From: Vespa crabro | Taxonomy: Eukaryota > Arthropoda > Insecta > Hymenoptera > Vespidae | Reading direction: 5' to 3' | NCBI RefSeq assembly: GCF_910589235.1 | Contig: NC_060963.1 | Coordinates: forward strand, 192,501 to 256,500 | Length of the DNA: 64,000 nt | Part shown: positions 1-14,175 of the stretch, one piece after another | Position numbering within the stretch: position 1 is the stretch's first letter | Layout of the letters: each line of letters opens with the position of its first letter | The notes under the pieces: model-generated | The model's database searches: none | What the model saw: the letters and a program-made list of their open reading frames with translations, nothing else | What the model was told of the DNA's origin: nothing | Made by a program: the position numbers and the translations under genes

Positions 1-990
<990 letters not shown>

Positions 991-2819
991 TTAGAAGGGT
1001 AGACTACCGACGAACATCGTTTCGATCAGCGGTGGCGCCGGCACAAGATCCTCCAGCTTCAGGTAAAAGATCCTTTGGAGACCCTGAACGGAGAGACTCC
1101 TCAATTCCGGCAGCTTACCGAGAAGGCGCGACAAGTAATGCGTTTTCCTTTGCGCTTCGGCATCGTAGGTGACGTGGTCGCGCAACGACGAGATGATCTT
1201 CATTTGCAGTTGCTCCATGCGATGCGGCTCCTTAAGGCCGTACCTCTCTGAAAATGAAAATTTGACGGATCCGTTGATTGAAACTAGGAAAGGTTCTTAG
1301 GTAGAATCCGAAACTAGGGAAGGAGTCATTTCGTGCGGGTGGATTCTCGACGTACGTCGACACATCGCGTGCCGCGCGGAGTCGTACGATACCGCGGATC
1401 GGCCGGATCGAATAAATAATTGATCGGCTCTATCTACGTCGAGTCGAGAATAACCAATGACCAAGTCGGATAAGGAGAGTCAAAGACGAATGGACTACTC
1501 ACCGGTAATCAGGGTAAGAGCGCAAAGACAGGCGAACGCGCTAATATCCACGTCCAACCCGTGAAGAGACTTGCAAAATTCGAGAATGCTGTGGAGCCAG
1601 TCGCCGAAGCTACGTTGACACTGTTCGAGCGCTAGGACGACTCCATTGCAGAATGTCAACTTTGTATCCTCCGGTTTCGTGCGGTAAGCCAACCTGAGGA
1701 CGAACAGTTCCAAGCTGGCCGATTGAAACAACAATTCCTGCGAGAAAAGGGAAAGAGAAACTATTGCAATGCTTACTGGTCAGTAGTATGACTGTACTAG
1801 AGATGATGCGTGAGATGGGGAAACTCGTAGACGATTCCAACTCGAGCACGAGTTATCGTCGAAACGAAAGCTCGTCGACGAATGACCTTTTAGAAAATGT
1901 ACGAGCTTATCGATTTTCGTCGTATTCGAGCACGAGCACAATGCACATAGTCGAGGACGGACGATCGCTCACCTGATCCTCTCGTGCCAGGTCCGTAAAG
2001 CCAGGTATTTTGTCGGCAAAATTTCTAATCACATCGATCGAGGTGGTTAATAGACTGTAAAATTGTTGAATTTTTTCAGCCTCGGTGACGGACAAATCTC
2101 CGGGTCTCGATTGTCTATACTGCGAGTAATCGAGATTCATTCGATCTGGCGTCGTGTCTAAATGAGCTCGAACCAAAGCCGTGATCAAGGATACCGGCGG
2201 ACTCGGCGGCGATTCCTGTGGTGATTTCGGCTTCGAAGGCAATCTTCCGCGACGGCCCTTCAACGAGTCCGTCCTAACGACCTGTCGAACGAACTCTTAA
2301 TACCTAACCATCTTATTGGAGTTCCACCACCCTTCACGGACTCCCCCTTCCTGGAAGGGTGGTGGTGGAGGTGGAGGAGGAGGATCGACTTACTTCTTTC
2401 ACCATGCCGACCATGAGACACTTTTGGAAGCGACAGAATTGGCAACGATTTCGGCGACGCTTGTCGACCGGGCAAGCTTTCTCGGCGAGGCAAACGTATT
2501 TCGAACCCTTTTGCACCGTCCTCTTGAAAAAACCTTTGCAGCCTTCGCAGGTACGCACACCGTAATGCTGACACGCCGCCGTGTCACCGCAAACGGCGCA
2601 CAATTGGCTCGGGCTTGGCGGTGCACGTTCACCGGTATTGCCGCTTCCGGGTGACGGTGAACTGACCGAACTCCCGGTACTCGCTGTGCTCGCTGTGCTG
2701 GCTATGCTAGCGATGCTCGCGTTACCACCTCCGCGTGCCTTGGGAGACTCGTTGCTGCCGCTACTGTTGATGTCGATATCAAAATGGTTCGATAACCTTT
2801 CCTATTTATTACTATTTAA

Positions 2820-2853
<34 letters not shown>

Positions 2854-3173
2854 CCTTTTCTCGGAATAATTACCTTGCCGATTCCGACCTTTGAGTTGGT
2901 AAAGATGCTCTTCGCGAACGTGGAGGACCTACGACGATGTTCTCGATGTTTGGACAAATGTCCGTAGGAGGGACCGGTACCGATACGGTAGAACCACCGG
3001 TGATGGTAGGTGCTTGACCGTATACCATAGGTACGGTCACTGCTACTCCGTAAGGTGAATCTTGCCGATGACTCGACGGCGATGGCATCGCCGCGGTCGG
3101 CGTTGGTGCCGATTCCGTTGAAAAGTAACTTTGATGGTGATGATGATGTGGTTGTGGTTGAGGCTGTTGTTGT

Positions 3174-3205
<32 letters not shown>

Positions 3206-5289
3206 TTGTTGTTGTTGTTGATGATGCTGGGGATGATGATGGTGGTGTTGCGGTTGCTGATGAGGTTGTTGCTGGTTGTGGTGCTCGTGATAGGAGACGG
3301 CCGGTGTGAACTCGGTGGAGTAGTGACCAGTGCCGCACGAATATACCGAATTTTCGTAACAGTCATCGTCCATCTTGATGCCGAGACCCTGGAGTTCCTG
3401 TCTGGTATACCGTTGCACCGTGTAGGTCTCTTGGAAGCTCGGCAATGGCGTAGGACTATAATGGAGTATCATTCTATTTTGAGGACCGTTTGGACCACTT
3501 GTTTTCTTGGGTTTTGGAATCGATACGATTAAATGTACATCACACACACACACACAGAGATCGTAGATAAAAAAATACCTCAGCGAATCTGCTTGAATTT
3601 CTTCGGGAAGGGGTGGTGGCGGAGGAGGAGGTTGCGCCGTTTGATGATGAACGCTTTGCTGCGATTGAGCCGGCTCATCGCTCGTCGGCACACCCTGCGG
3701 ATTACCCAGCTGTAATTCTGGAAATGGATCCAGCTCCTCCGGCAGACTTCCGGCATCCGCGGAATCCGTGTAGGGAGCGCTCAACAAATCCGCGAAACTG
3801 CTGCATCCAAATGGACTCTGAAATTTAAACAAATTCGCGTGCGATATATTTATTAGAACATTTCGAGAAAGAGAAACGAGGGCCTTTAGTAGTTAGCTAT
3901 CTTTGCTGAAAAGTATCGTGCTCGTTTAAACAAAAAGTCGTTCCAGCGATAGGTCCAAGTTACCAACTGCAAGTTTCGTTGAAGCGCGATTACACTTCGC
4001 CGAGACATCGATGTACGCAATCGAGGCGCGCAGCTAGAATGTTCCGAGAGACCGAGCAGTATCGCGTGTTGCCTAGAACCTGGCGTTCGATAGAGTCGAT
4101 CAACCTTTTCCTTTTTTCGAAGGAAAGCAAAATAAAGCAAGGAGCAGTCATTCTCTTATCCGCGTATTTAAAGATTATTTTTATAAACATCCACATCTCG
4201 ATCGAGAGTGATATTAAGAAAAAAGAGATCGATTAAGAATTCCTCTTCGACTCAACTTTGATCATTTGCTACGCGCATTATTTTCTTCCCGTCCAAATAT
4301 TATTTCTCTTTGCGTCAAAGGAAATTTTGTAACATAAGGTCGGAAATAAAAGGAACGATAGAAATAGAGAAAGGAAGGCAAAGTATAGAGAGACCTGAAT
4401 CGGAGGTTACAGTAAAAGTATGAAGAATTAGAATATTCAATTTGAGTCGACTGTTGACATTTTGCTCATCGCTCCCTCGAGAGAGAGAGAGAGGGGGGGG
4501 GGAGGGAGGAGAGAAAGAAGCACCGCAAAACCCGCGTCCTTCGCAGAAGAGCCTTCTAAAGGGCTCCTCGAGGCTAAAAACGACGTTAGCCTGCTAATTT
4601 CTAGCGTGGTTCTTCGCCTCGCGATCGTTCATCGAATTAATTGCGCGTAAAGCCTTTCCATACGGAGAAAAGAAAGGAAGAAGGAAACGAGTAAGATAAC
4701 GTAGGAGAGGCCAAATGCAGATTACGATAGTGGGTTGGAATGCAGACGGAACGCGATGCTAACCAGTCGGGGATCGAGACGTTGAAAGCGCGAGGTGGAT
4801 GATCCTGATCCCGGTTCTTGAACCGTTATGTACGAGCACATAAGATATAGCAAAGTTCGTTTTATCTCTTCTAAAAATATAATCGTTTTAAGGAACAAAT
4901 CGAAAAGAGAAAATTAATGGCAAAGATAGCGATCGGAAAATGTTTCATTATTCTAGACGATATCGGATCGATATCTATTGTATTCGATTTCAGGGGAACG
5001 TCAAAGTTGAATTGACGAAAGATAGACTTTCGAATGAATAGTAATTAACCCACCTGTGTTTGCAGCAGGAGCATACTTGAGGCTACTGTGAAGGCCGTCG
5101 TGGTCGTAGTGATCGAGGAGTGATTTGTGCAGCCGAGAACCGGAACGGTAGCTGTTGCCTGTCGTTGCTGTTGTCGCTGCCGATGCGACTGCTGCTGTTG
5201 CTGTTGCTCTATCTCGTTTCGCGTAACGGCTACCGTACGTTGGCTACCGTTGCTGTTGTCGCTGTCGCCGTTCGGCGAGTGCAACTGCC
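991..5289 (-). CDS. HR38: Nuclear hormone receptor HR38 (NR4A / NGFI-B family), seven core coding exons
   Basis: Orphan nuclear receptor of the NR4A group. The family binds NBRE-type DNA as a monomer, can pair with USP/RXR, and is an activity-induced transcription factor in insect brains. Sense order of exons: 5289-5054, 3817-3579, 3473-2874 (start uncertain, possibly 3497), 2796-2394, 2281-1973, 1737-1503, 1247-991 (stop 993-991). All junctions keep frame. The N-terminal part is rich in His, Pro and Gln, with 19 Gln at 3220-3164. The exon 2796-2394 holds both zinc fingers, starting CAVCGDTAACQHYG, with P-box CEGCKG. The next exon begins VVRTDSLKGRRGRLP, the NR4A DNA-contact extension. The ligand-binding domain ends in VGSLPF. 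An internal ATG at 5074-5072 (MLLLQTQ) could start a short form of about 687 residues. A phase-compatible upstream exon at 31155-30849 would give about 861 residues. Identity rests on recognised NR4A signature stretches. Confidence 0.95.
2823..2850. repeat. (TA)14 in HR38 intron 2797-2873
   Basis: Pure TA dinucleotide run occupying much of the short intron just upstream of the DNA-binding-domain exon, close to its acceptor at 2797. Confidence 0.9.
3164..3220 (-). repeat. CAG/CAA repeat encoding 19 glutamines in HR38
   Basis: An in-frame mixed CAA/CAG run inside HR38 exon 3473-2874, flanked by His-rich and QPQPQ stretches. The mixed codons reduce slippage compared with a pure CAG array. It is likely to vary in length between individuals. 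Confidence 0.9.
3474..3578 (-). other. Short HR38 intron of uncertain acceptor, or retained coding segment
   Basis: Sense strand shows a donor AG|GTATTT after 3579 in phase 2. Possible phase-2 acceptors are AATAG|A (exon resuming at 3473) or ACAAG|T (resuming at 3497). The reading frame has no stop across the whole segment, so retention would add about 35 residues, including an odd CVCVC run from a (GT)n repeat. Splicing is more likely because of that low-complexity content. Both acceptors have weak pyrimidine tracts. Confidence 0.5.
3818..5053 (-). other. HR38 intron
   Basis: The donor is CAG|GTGGGT after 5054 and the acceptor is TTTCAG before 3817, both phase 0. I see no further exon inside. 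There is a short G-rich and GA-rich stretch near 4480-4520. Confidence 0.75.
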
Positions 5290-6056
5290 CTGCAATCCGA
5301 AATACAAGAAATCCTTTAAATATACCCTATCTCGTTCTCCGTTTCATTCATTATCGAAAACTTTCCCGTTTTTTCGTTAAAGACAAAATCAATCAATTTG
5401 ATTCTCCTACACGTTTTTCATCGTTCGACATTGAAATGAATCGAACGATGGAAAAATGGGTCACGCGCATTGTACACCTGGCGTGTTGGTGGAAAAAGAA
5501 GAAAATAGACGGTCGCATTGATGCGACGTTATATGTCGGAGAAAAAAATTTCTAAAGTTTAATTTCAAACGCGATATCGATGTCGGATGTTCAGCGAGAC
5601 ATACGTTCCATTATCATGCCGTTTATTGCTTTCGATCTCTCCGTTTTTCGTATCTCGCCTAGACGCATATACGTACATACGTACGTACATACATACATGT
5701 ATATATGTGTAAAGAAAGTATACTCTCTTAAGTTAAATTTGCCGCGCTTCTCATGTTCCGCCCTTCGATTGACTTTTGTTATTTACAAGTTGAGCCATTA
5801 AAATTTTGGAGAGAAACGGGCATTAGGAAATAGAACTTAGACGAGAGAAATAGGACGAGAGATTACTAAGAAACTTTATAAAGAAGGTATTAAATAAAAT
5901 TTAAATAGTGAATAATAAGGGTAAATTGTCGTTTCTTTGTTCACAGGTAAGACTGTAAATAGTAAATAATCGCTAATTAATAAACAAAGATTTATAATCT
6001 TTGTTCACAGAGAAACATATTTTCGTTTATCACCTCACCTAATAAATTCGAGATAT

Positions 6057-6060
<4 letters not shown>

Positions 6061-6100
<40 letters not shown>
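6061..6100. repeat. (TA)20 microsatellite
   Basis: Forty bases of pure TA in the proposed HR38 intron. Confidence 0.95.
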
Positions 6101-6104
<4 letters not shown>

Positions 6105-8176
6105 CATTACCCAAGAGAAGGAAATGCTCTGGTCGAAAACGTATCGTGTTTTATCTGCGTATAATGATATGCGGGTAGGTACGTACAATATCTTCGATAC
6201 GGTGACTGACCGTCGTCCATGACGATCATTTCTGCCCAGGAGAAACCAGAAACGAGTAGAGAAAACGTTTCAACATTCGCGAAGGATGCGAGCGGGCCGT
6301 TGGAATTTTATGAAATAAAATATTTCGAAGAGCTCTAACGAAGACTATCGTCCCTGCCTCGTGTGGCCCGCGGCTAACCGTACGACCGAATTTCGAGAAG
6401 CACTTTCACTGTTCTCGAATTCCTCCTAATTCTTGTTCCTCCTCTGAAAATGTCTTCCTATCGCGCGTCCAAGGACGAGCGCGATATCAGGAGAACGTTC
6501 TTCTCTTCGTCGACTGAGGCTTTCGATGCTGACGCCTCTTCCTATATAGGGTCGCATCGGCACCCCCAGGGAGACATGAAATCGTTGGCATTTAAAATAC
6601 TACCACCCCGTTCTATAGACGCAACCCGGTCCTATCGTGATTATTATTGCGCGATATTATCTCAAGGGATGGTCTATGGTTCTACTTATGGTGTTTCCAT
6701 TTTTCTCATAACTTTTCAACGTTCCTTCGATCATTTTCAATTATAACGCGGAAATATGTCTTAATATTTGACAACGTCTTCAGTATTATTTCCATGTTCG
6801 AAAAATGTCTTCAACTGATATTAAGAATGAATATAATGCGTTATAATTTCGTAATCGGATACCACGACAGCCGGACGAAAATCTCTCCCTCTCGAAATCT
6901 AGCATAGCCCATCGAGATAGGCGATAACGATACCCTCACCCCGTGACTTTTTCATTGGTAAAACATTTTGAAACGCTCTTGAATTAAATCGCGAGAGATC
7001 TCACCATGAAGGACATCAATTTAAAAAAAAAAAAAAAGAAGGGGGACGTTGAAATTGCCGAGACGATTAGGGACGATACTGTCACGGTTATTGCAAATTA
7101 AAAGAACGTCGACGAGGGAGGTAGGACCGATCGTATTTATCTTGACACACTCGCCCATTCCCTAAACTCATAGAATCCCGTTATTATTCGGTTTCGTTAA
7201 CGGATCCGTTAGAGACCGAATGTTTTTCTAATCTATTCTAAGGACATTTCGTTTTAGTTTGGACTACTAGGGTCCATCGATCGAAACGTAAATAGGAAAG
7301 GGAGAGAGAGAGAGAGAGAGAGAGGTACGTAATATCGCGACAGTGGTACGTAAGCAAGCAAGTAAGTAAGTAAAGTGCTTGCGTTTCCCACCTACGTAGG
7401 TGAGCGTTTAGTCGGCTGCACCTGAACAGGTTGCACGTGCAAGAGGAAAGAACGTGGCTGTCCTCCGAGCCCGCTCGGTTCGGCTCGGCTCGGCACGGCT
7501 CGGCTCTTTCTCGGCCGACGTAGGCAGGGTAAAGGAAGAGGAGAGGACAGGGTAGGGTGTCGAGCGGCAAGAGAAAGAGTAGGGTTTGTCGAACAGCGTG
7601 TGCCAAGTGGATTACCGCGGTCCACGCGTCCCTCCCACGAACCACGCCTCTCCACGTGCCGCGGCACGATTGCCATCGCGTCGTCGTCGCGTGCACCCAA
7701 CTCCTCTCTCGGTACCCTTCGACCCTACCTACGTCCCAACCAGTCGGCACCCTTTCGCTAAAGGTTTCGCGCGCTTCTCATCTCATTAATGTCCAAATTA
7801 ATTCATTAGGAAGGTACGCGATATACTTGCCCGATGGAAAGTACAGTTGCGCATTGTGACGAGTCGACGAGAAAAATTAACTGTCGTAAGTAAAACTACC
7901 TATAATAGTCGACGTCTCGTTTGATATAGCTCGTAAAATCGAACGTTAGCGAAGGCGAAGAAAAGTTTCCTCTAAAAATAGTCGCGTCTAACGACACACG
8001 ATCGAGAGAGAGAGAGAGAGAGAGAACGTGTGGCCTTTGATTTTGCGGCGTAGGACGTAAAGCGTGCCTTTTAACGAGCGATTCTTCGGCTGGCCGCGAT
8101 ACTCCTTTCTTCTTGCCAGGAGGCGGTATAAACATCGAAGAGGCGAGAGATAAATTCCAACGAGTTATGAGCGTTT

Positions 8177-8211
<35 letters not shown>

Positions 8212-9512
8212 TCGCGCTCACGCTCGCTCGGTCGCGAAGCTTTTCCAGTTTTCAACAAAGCCAATAGGACGTTGGAACTTTCTTTGGAAGAAAACGCTTA
8301 GGTCCCGTATGCGTCTCGTATGCGGGCACACCTAAGCGAGGCGCGCGCTCCTACCTGCGTGGAGAGAAAGTGGGACCCGATCTCGGTGCGTCGTACCCGC
8401 AAGACGCGTAATCGCGTGCGAGTACGAGGACGCGTGTCTTCGATCGAAGCTCTCGTCTCGGCCTGGAGACCCGACTCGGCCTCGACTTCTCGCCCACACG
8501 CGAGAAACGGTTTCCGGAACGGGCTTCGTACGCTCCAGAGACTCCGGGCGAACGATCATAATTAACCCTTTCACCGCTAAGTAAGAGATATTCCTGAAAT
8601 CTTCTCGCTATCTATCTCCCTTTTTCTCTCGTTCCTTTTCGTCCGTACGCTAACGAGTTCTCCGTTTCGGAATCTCTCCAATTATCCCTATCGACGTTGA
8701 ATTATTTTCTTACGCGAATTATCGGACGTACCTCCCGATACGAAGGAACACCTTTCGGTGATTCGACCTCGCTTTTATTCTCCTTCGTTATTTATGCGTC
8801 CGTGTATCGTCGCGTCGATGCCGCTGCCATTCGTAACTTTCCTTCGAGACATTACCGAGCTGGAATAGATAGCGACGAGGATCGAATAAAAATTCTCTCG
8901 AATAAACGAGGAGAAGAAGAAGAAGAAGGCGTCGCCGTTCGTTATCCCAATGAAAAGGATATTATTTTGAAAGTCGCCGATTTCGCGTCCCAACGATTTA
9001 AAAAGCCGTATTGATATACGAGCGGCATGCGCGGCGCAACGGGCTGCTTTCACTTTAATTAAATTTTGTCCAAGATTAATGTTATCGTAGCTTGTGTCAA
9101 TGACCGGTGGACATGTTTTCGGGAGATTCACAGGACGTATCGAGGCGTCTTCGAGAGGAAAAAAAAGAAAAAGAATATATCTTTTTCTGTTAAAAAATCC
9201 TTGAGCGTATGCAGAACGCTTTTAACCATTCATCATCTTTCTTTCTGTGTCTTTCTGGGATATTGCTCGAGGCGAAATTTCTAGTGTATCAAAAATGAAG
9301 TCCATCCTGAAATAATATTCGTCGAACGATTCATCAAATAACGCGCCTTGTTTTATTCGCATTTATGCGACGTCTTCGTCAAACTCATTTCTCTAACGAT
9401 CGCGGAAATGCTTCTTATAGATGAATAAAAGATAAATATTATAGTAGCACGCGCGTCTTTCTTTTCAGTTGGGTGTTGGGAATGAATCGTGACGGCGAGT
9501 ACGATAATCGCC

Positions 9513-9516
<4 letters not shown>

Positions 9517-9563
<47 letters not shown>
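9517..9563. repeat. (CT)n microsatellite
   Basis: About 47 bp of pure CT in the proposed HR38 intron. A shorter GA array follows at about 9743-9765. Confidence 0.95.
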
Positions 9564-9566
<3 letters not shown>

Positions 9567-10583
9567 GTTTAAATAGATATCGGCGAGTACGATATACACG
9601 TGTATCTAAGTGGAATTAAGGAAGGCGCGAGCGGACAAAGTTCCGTTAAAGCGATTGTTCCCACGGCGGAAAGGACGATCTAAGAAAGCGATCCTGGTGT
9701 TGCTGCTCCAAGAGTGAAAGAGAAGCAAAGATAGAAAGTGGGAGAGAGAGAGAGAGAGAGAGAGAAATGAAGAGAAAGAAGGAAAAGAGAAGGAGCAGCA
9801 CGAGTCGTGGCGCCCGATAATGTTCGCGCACGTTTCCAAAGCTTTTATAGGTCTGTGTGTATGTACGCATTCTACGTATACGTGTGTGCAGGCTTTCCAG
9901 CTGCGAGCGAGCAAAGAAGCAAATCGCTGTGGGTGAATGCAGCCAAGTTGCTAGGACGGATTAGAGTGCGATGCATACTGTCGAAGGAGGTGAAAGAAGA
10001 GAGCCGGTGGCAGCGAAGAGGACGAAGATGGCGGAGGAGGTGGAGGAGAGGCGCTTGCGACACGCAGGCAGGCCTGATGGGTAGGTAGGTTGGTACCTAT
10101 ATCGCCCCCTGACCCCGAACAACTACCGTGAGACCGACTTAGCTCCGGCCTGGAGCACTCTCCTTTGCACTCTCCACCACCTCCGCGACGAACAGCAAGT
10201 GGAAGGATATGTATGACACGAGAGAAGGGAAAAATCTCACAAGATGGGTGCAGCGAGACCCAATCATTTTCTTTTTTCCCTTTGCCCTCCGACTTATCTC
10301 CACTCTTTAAGACGATTAATTAGATCAATGATGATAACGAATATGTATATATATATATATACATATATACATATATATAGGTACATGTACAGCTACGAAA
10401 CGAGCTTTCCATTTTCATTACTTTTATCGTTTTCCACGCGACTTTTTGCTTCACAAAACGATCCAAGATCTACGAGGTATTACTGTTTTCTCGCGCGATT
10501 CGTATTTATAAGCACCATGCTCGAACTCGAGTCGTCTTATCTTTTACAAGACTCTTCGATCGGCCTGCGCCTGCGCCAGCGCA

Positions 10584-10625
<42 letters not shown>
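10584..10625. repeat. Compound (GT)n(GA)n microsatellite
   Basis: A GT run of about 17 bp passes directly into about 25 bp of GA. Confidence 0.95.
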
Positions 10626-10629
<4 letters not shown>

Positions 10630-11447
10630 TAAGGAGATCGTGATGTAATTTCTGATTCGCGCTTCAGCCCGGAAATAAACTCTCTTGCGACGCTTTTTGC
10701 GAATACATTTTCTTCCATCATTTTCTATGTGCGCCAAATAACGCTAGAAACTTTTGGTACGCGTTAATAAGTAGAAAAGAAAAATTAAGTAAAATTATGC
10801 AACGCAAACGTCAACCGGTGGCGATGCTAGAAAAGAGAGTTATGTATGTGCGTTTATGCGCCTGTATCCATGTATATTTTTACAGATCTAATGGCTTCCC
10901 GATATCCCGATTGCCGATCCTGTAATAAGAGAAAGTGCGGTATATATCTGTGTAGACATAATGCCGCGTTTCGCGCTCGACGTAATTAAAATAATCGACG
11001 TCGCGCATTTCCTGCGGACGGACGCCAACGTCGAAGAGTAACGAAACAGCAATGCGTCTGTCGATCATTGATTCCGAGTATCGGATAGAAAAAAGAGACG
11101 TACGTATTGAAGTTTGGAGGCTTTCGAGAAAGAAGAGAAACTTTTGTCGAGCTATCGAAAACGACGCGAAGGCGATAACCATCGGAAAGGGGCCGTGCAT
11201 CAAGGCGAAAGTCTAGCCGTAAATCTTACGAAGGAAATCCTCTCTCGGTCGCACTCGCTGGTAGAGGCCGTCTCGGGAGATCTTTACTACTCGACGACGA
11301 CGCGATCGTTGCCGTTGCTAAGATTCGGACGTTCTCGAACGACGATAAATTATCGATCAACCATAAAGAGGAAAATAAGCGTGTTAGACGAACATGCCGG
11401 TGATAAATCATACGAAAAGTTTTCAAGTAAGAACGAGAGACAAAGAC

Positions 11448-11478
<31 letters not shown>

Positions 11479-14098
11479 GATCCTTTATTGTCCCTTTCTC
11501 TCTCTTTCTCCATTTGCCTGTAAGAGCGATACTTGTTTCGTCTTCTCCAACGCGTTGAACGCTTGAATTCCTAAGCTGAAAGACTAGGCAAATAGAAATC
11601 TCCGGAGCGAGGTACTACCGGTGCAATTATATTCCTGGTAACATTGTCTTGCGAAATTCGCAATTTCGTCATTGAGTAGGCGAACCAGAGGACGCGATGG
11701 GCATAAGAGACGTCAACGGAATAGAAAAGAAAGAAGAGAGAGAGAGAGAGTGGGGGGGGGGAGGCGAGGGCGGAGGAATCTCTATCAATATTTTTAGAAA
11801 CGGTAAGAAGATTTCGCTTGAAGAAACGATCCGAGAAGCAAGATGGCTGTGTCGAGGTCGGCTCCACCCACGCTTCGATCTTCGCATGCGTGTTCCACGG
11901 ACGAGTATCGATTGCTCGGTCCCTTTTTAAGAAGGTCGGAGAGAAGGACCGAACCGAAGGAACGGGGCTAGGATAAACGACGTCGCGCTTCGACGGGCGT
12001 CGAGCTCACCGGCCGATTTGCCCTTTACCAAAGAGACTTTATTTTGATCTACTCACCGAGAGGTGGACAAATTTTGTAAAAAAGAAAAAAAAACAAGAAC
12101 AAAAAGAAAGAAGAAGAGAAATAGCAAGAAGTGGGTAAAGGATTAGAGGAAGGAGCGGGGAAAGCGATTCCCATGTCGTTGAATCCTAGAGGCCGTCTAA
12201 GTGTTTACGCGTCGTCGTTCCTCCTTAATTCGCGTTTTACGAGTCTCTCGCTCACACGCGCATACGGGTGAACGTAGAAAGTCCACGCACATAAATCTGA
12301 GAGATCGCCGGTCAACTTTTACAAGATGAACACGTAAGATCCTCGGCAATTATTCGTACTCGAATCTAGCAAAAAGAGCAAGAAGGAAGCAGAGGGAACG
12401 ATGAAGGAGCTAAAGAGAACGTATCCGAGAGAACTTTTGCCACGCGAGAGAAGGGAAGAAAGAGGAGGAGAAGAAGAAGAGGAAAAAAAAAAGAAGAAAA
12501 AAAGGAACGAACGCGAAGACGACGCATCCTGCAAAACGCGTCGGATGATTATGCAAGAGGCCACGTTCGGCGCGTCCGCAACACGGGCAGGTTCGACCGG
12601 TCTTAATTGCAATCGTCCTACCGGACAACTTTGCTACGAAAACTAGTTAGGTTTGGGCGTAGAAACGATGCGACGGCTCGTTTAACGACCAATCGGTATA
12701 TTTCTTGCTCCTTCGATTTCCTTACGAATATTAATTAAGAATGCAAATTTGTTCGATCGTTCCTTCTTCTAGTCATTTCGCAGCATGCACGTACTAGCGT
12801 TTAAAAAAAGGAAAAAAGAAAATCGGATCGTAAAATATAAAGGATTTTATTCGGAAGCGACGCGTTGCGTCCTAATATATCGCCTATTCGCCTTGTACAC
12901 ACGCTTAACGTTTCGAAACGATACGAATAAAGGAATAATTTTCTAAATTTGCCTCTATGGGAGAATAGCGCTATCGTAGATGGGAGTAAAATTCGATTTA
13001 TCTCTAGGATCGAATTTTAATCGGTCCGTCCTAGGCGCGCGAGTAAACGTCTATGCTCTAATCTTTGCCGGACGAATCGAATCGTCGTCCATGGGATATA
13101 TAGCGGTAGAAAGGACGTTCGGTGACTACTTTCATCGAAATCGTATGCGAGCCATAGCTCGGATCTCTAATCGAGCGATGACGCCGCATAGGAGAGATTC
13201 GAAGGAGGAACGATGACTCGATCCGCCTCGCTTCTTATATTCTCTGTGCTCGCGAGTGAAATTAGCTTGCAGGGATCGATCGAACAAGAAACCTATGACA
13301 GGTGTTAAACGTAAAGAAACTTCAAGAACCGTGGCTCGATACGTAACGGCGATCGGTCATATCGTAGACAGAAATTGGGCCGCTAAACGGGCCGTAACTC
13401 GCACGGTAACTCGATATTTAATATGAGAGCATAAACAATGTCCGGTCTACGCTTTGGAATGTCTCAATGGCGATTACTCGTGTGGCACGTGCAGGCGTTT
13501 ATCTCGGCGTCGATCGTCTACCTCTCCCGCGAAAGTTCCGAACCGTAAATTGCACCATCGATTACGTCGTCGTATTGGTTCGTCGCGCGAGAAGAGAGTA
13601 TGGCTCTCGGATCAACGGCGCATCATTTTATCGATTATTCCACACCGTGAATATCCTTTTCGATTCGCTTCGATTTACGTTAATCGTTACCAAACGGAGT
13701 TTATTCGGTCATGAGAAAATGGAAATTCATCGTGTATAATGCCTCGAAATTTATCGTACGTATCTTTCGCGCGAGTCATGATCGACCCCATCGTTTTCTT
13801 AATATAAACGCCTATACACGCGTTTTCGATAGGTAAAAGTCTTTACCTATAGCGTTCCCACGTTTATCCTACATTTATACGACCGCGCATTGTAGTTTCA
13901 AGGCAAATGGTAAGTAGTGTATCTATTGGAAGAGAAAAAATTCCTGGCAGCGAGAGAGAGATTTTTCTCCGGCTTTAAGATTTCTCTTTTGATCGATACG
14001 GAAGATACCGAACGCTGACGACAGCTCGAGTCATCTGCCTTTCGTTCTGCTGCCTGCAAAAACATCGAGAAGGTCGCGGTGCGTTTTAAGGACAAAAG

Positions 14099-14100
<2 letters not shown>

Positions 14101-14172
<72 letters not shown>
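14101..14172. repeat. (AG)36 microsatellite
   Basis: Seventy-two bases of uninterrupted AG, the longest pure dinucleotide array in the window. GAGA-type tracts can bind GAGA-factor-like proteins in insects, but function here is unknown. Confidence 0.95.

Positions 14173-14175
<3 letters not shown>

Noticed and set aside
7238..7750. 170-codon minus-strand open frame in a GC-rich patch
   Set aside because: It is compositionally driven by CGGCT-type and GA repeats with Arg/Ala/Leu bias and shows no domain. It could be an untranslated or promoter region, but not a supported protein.
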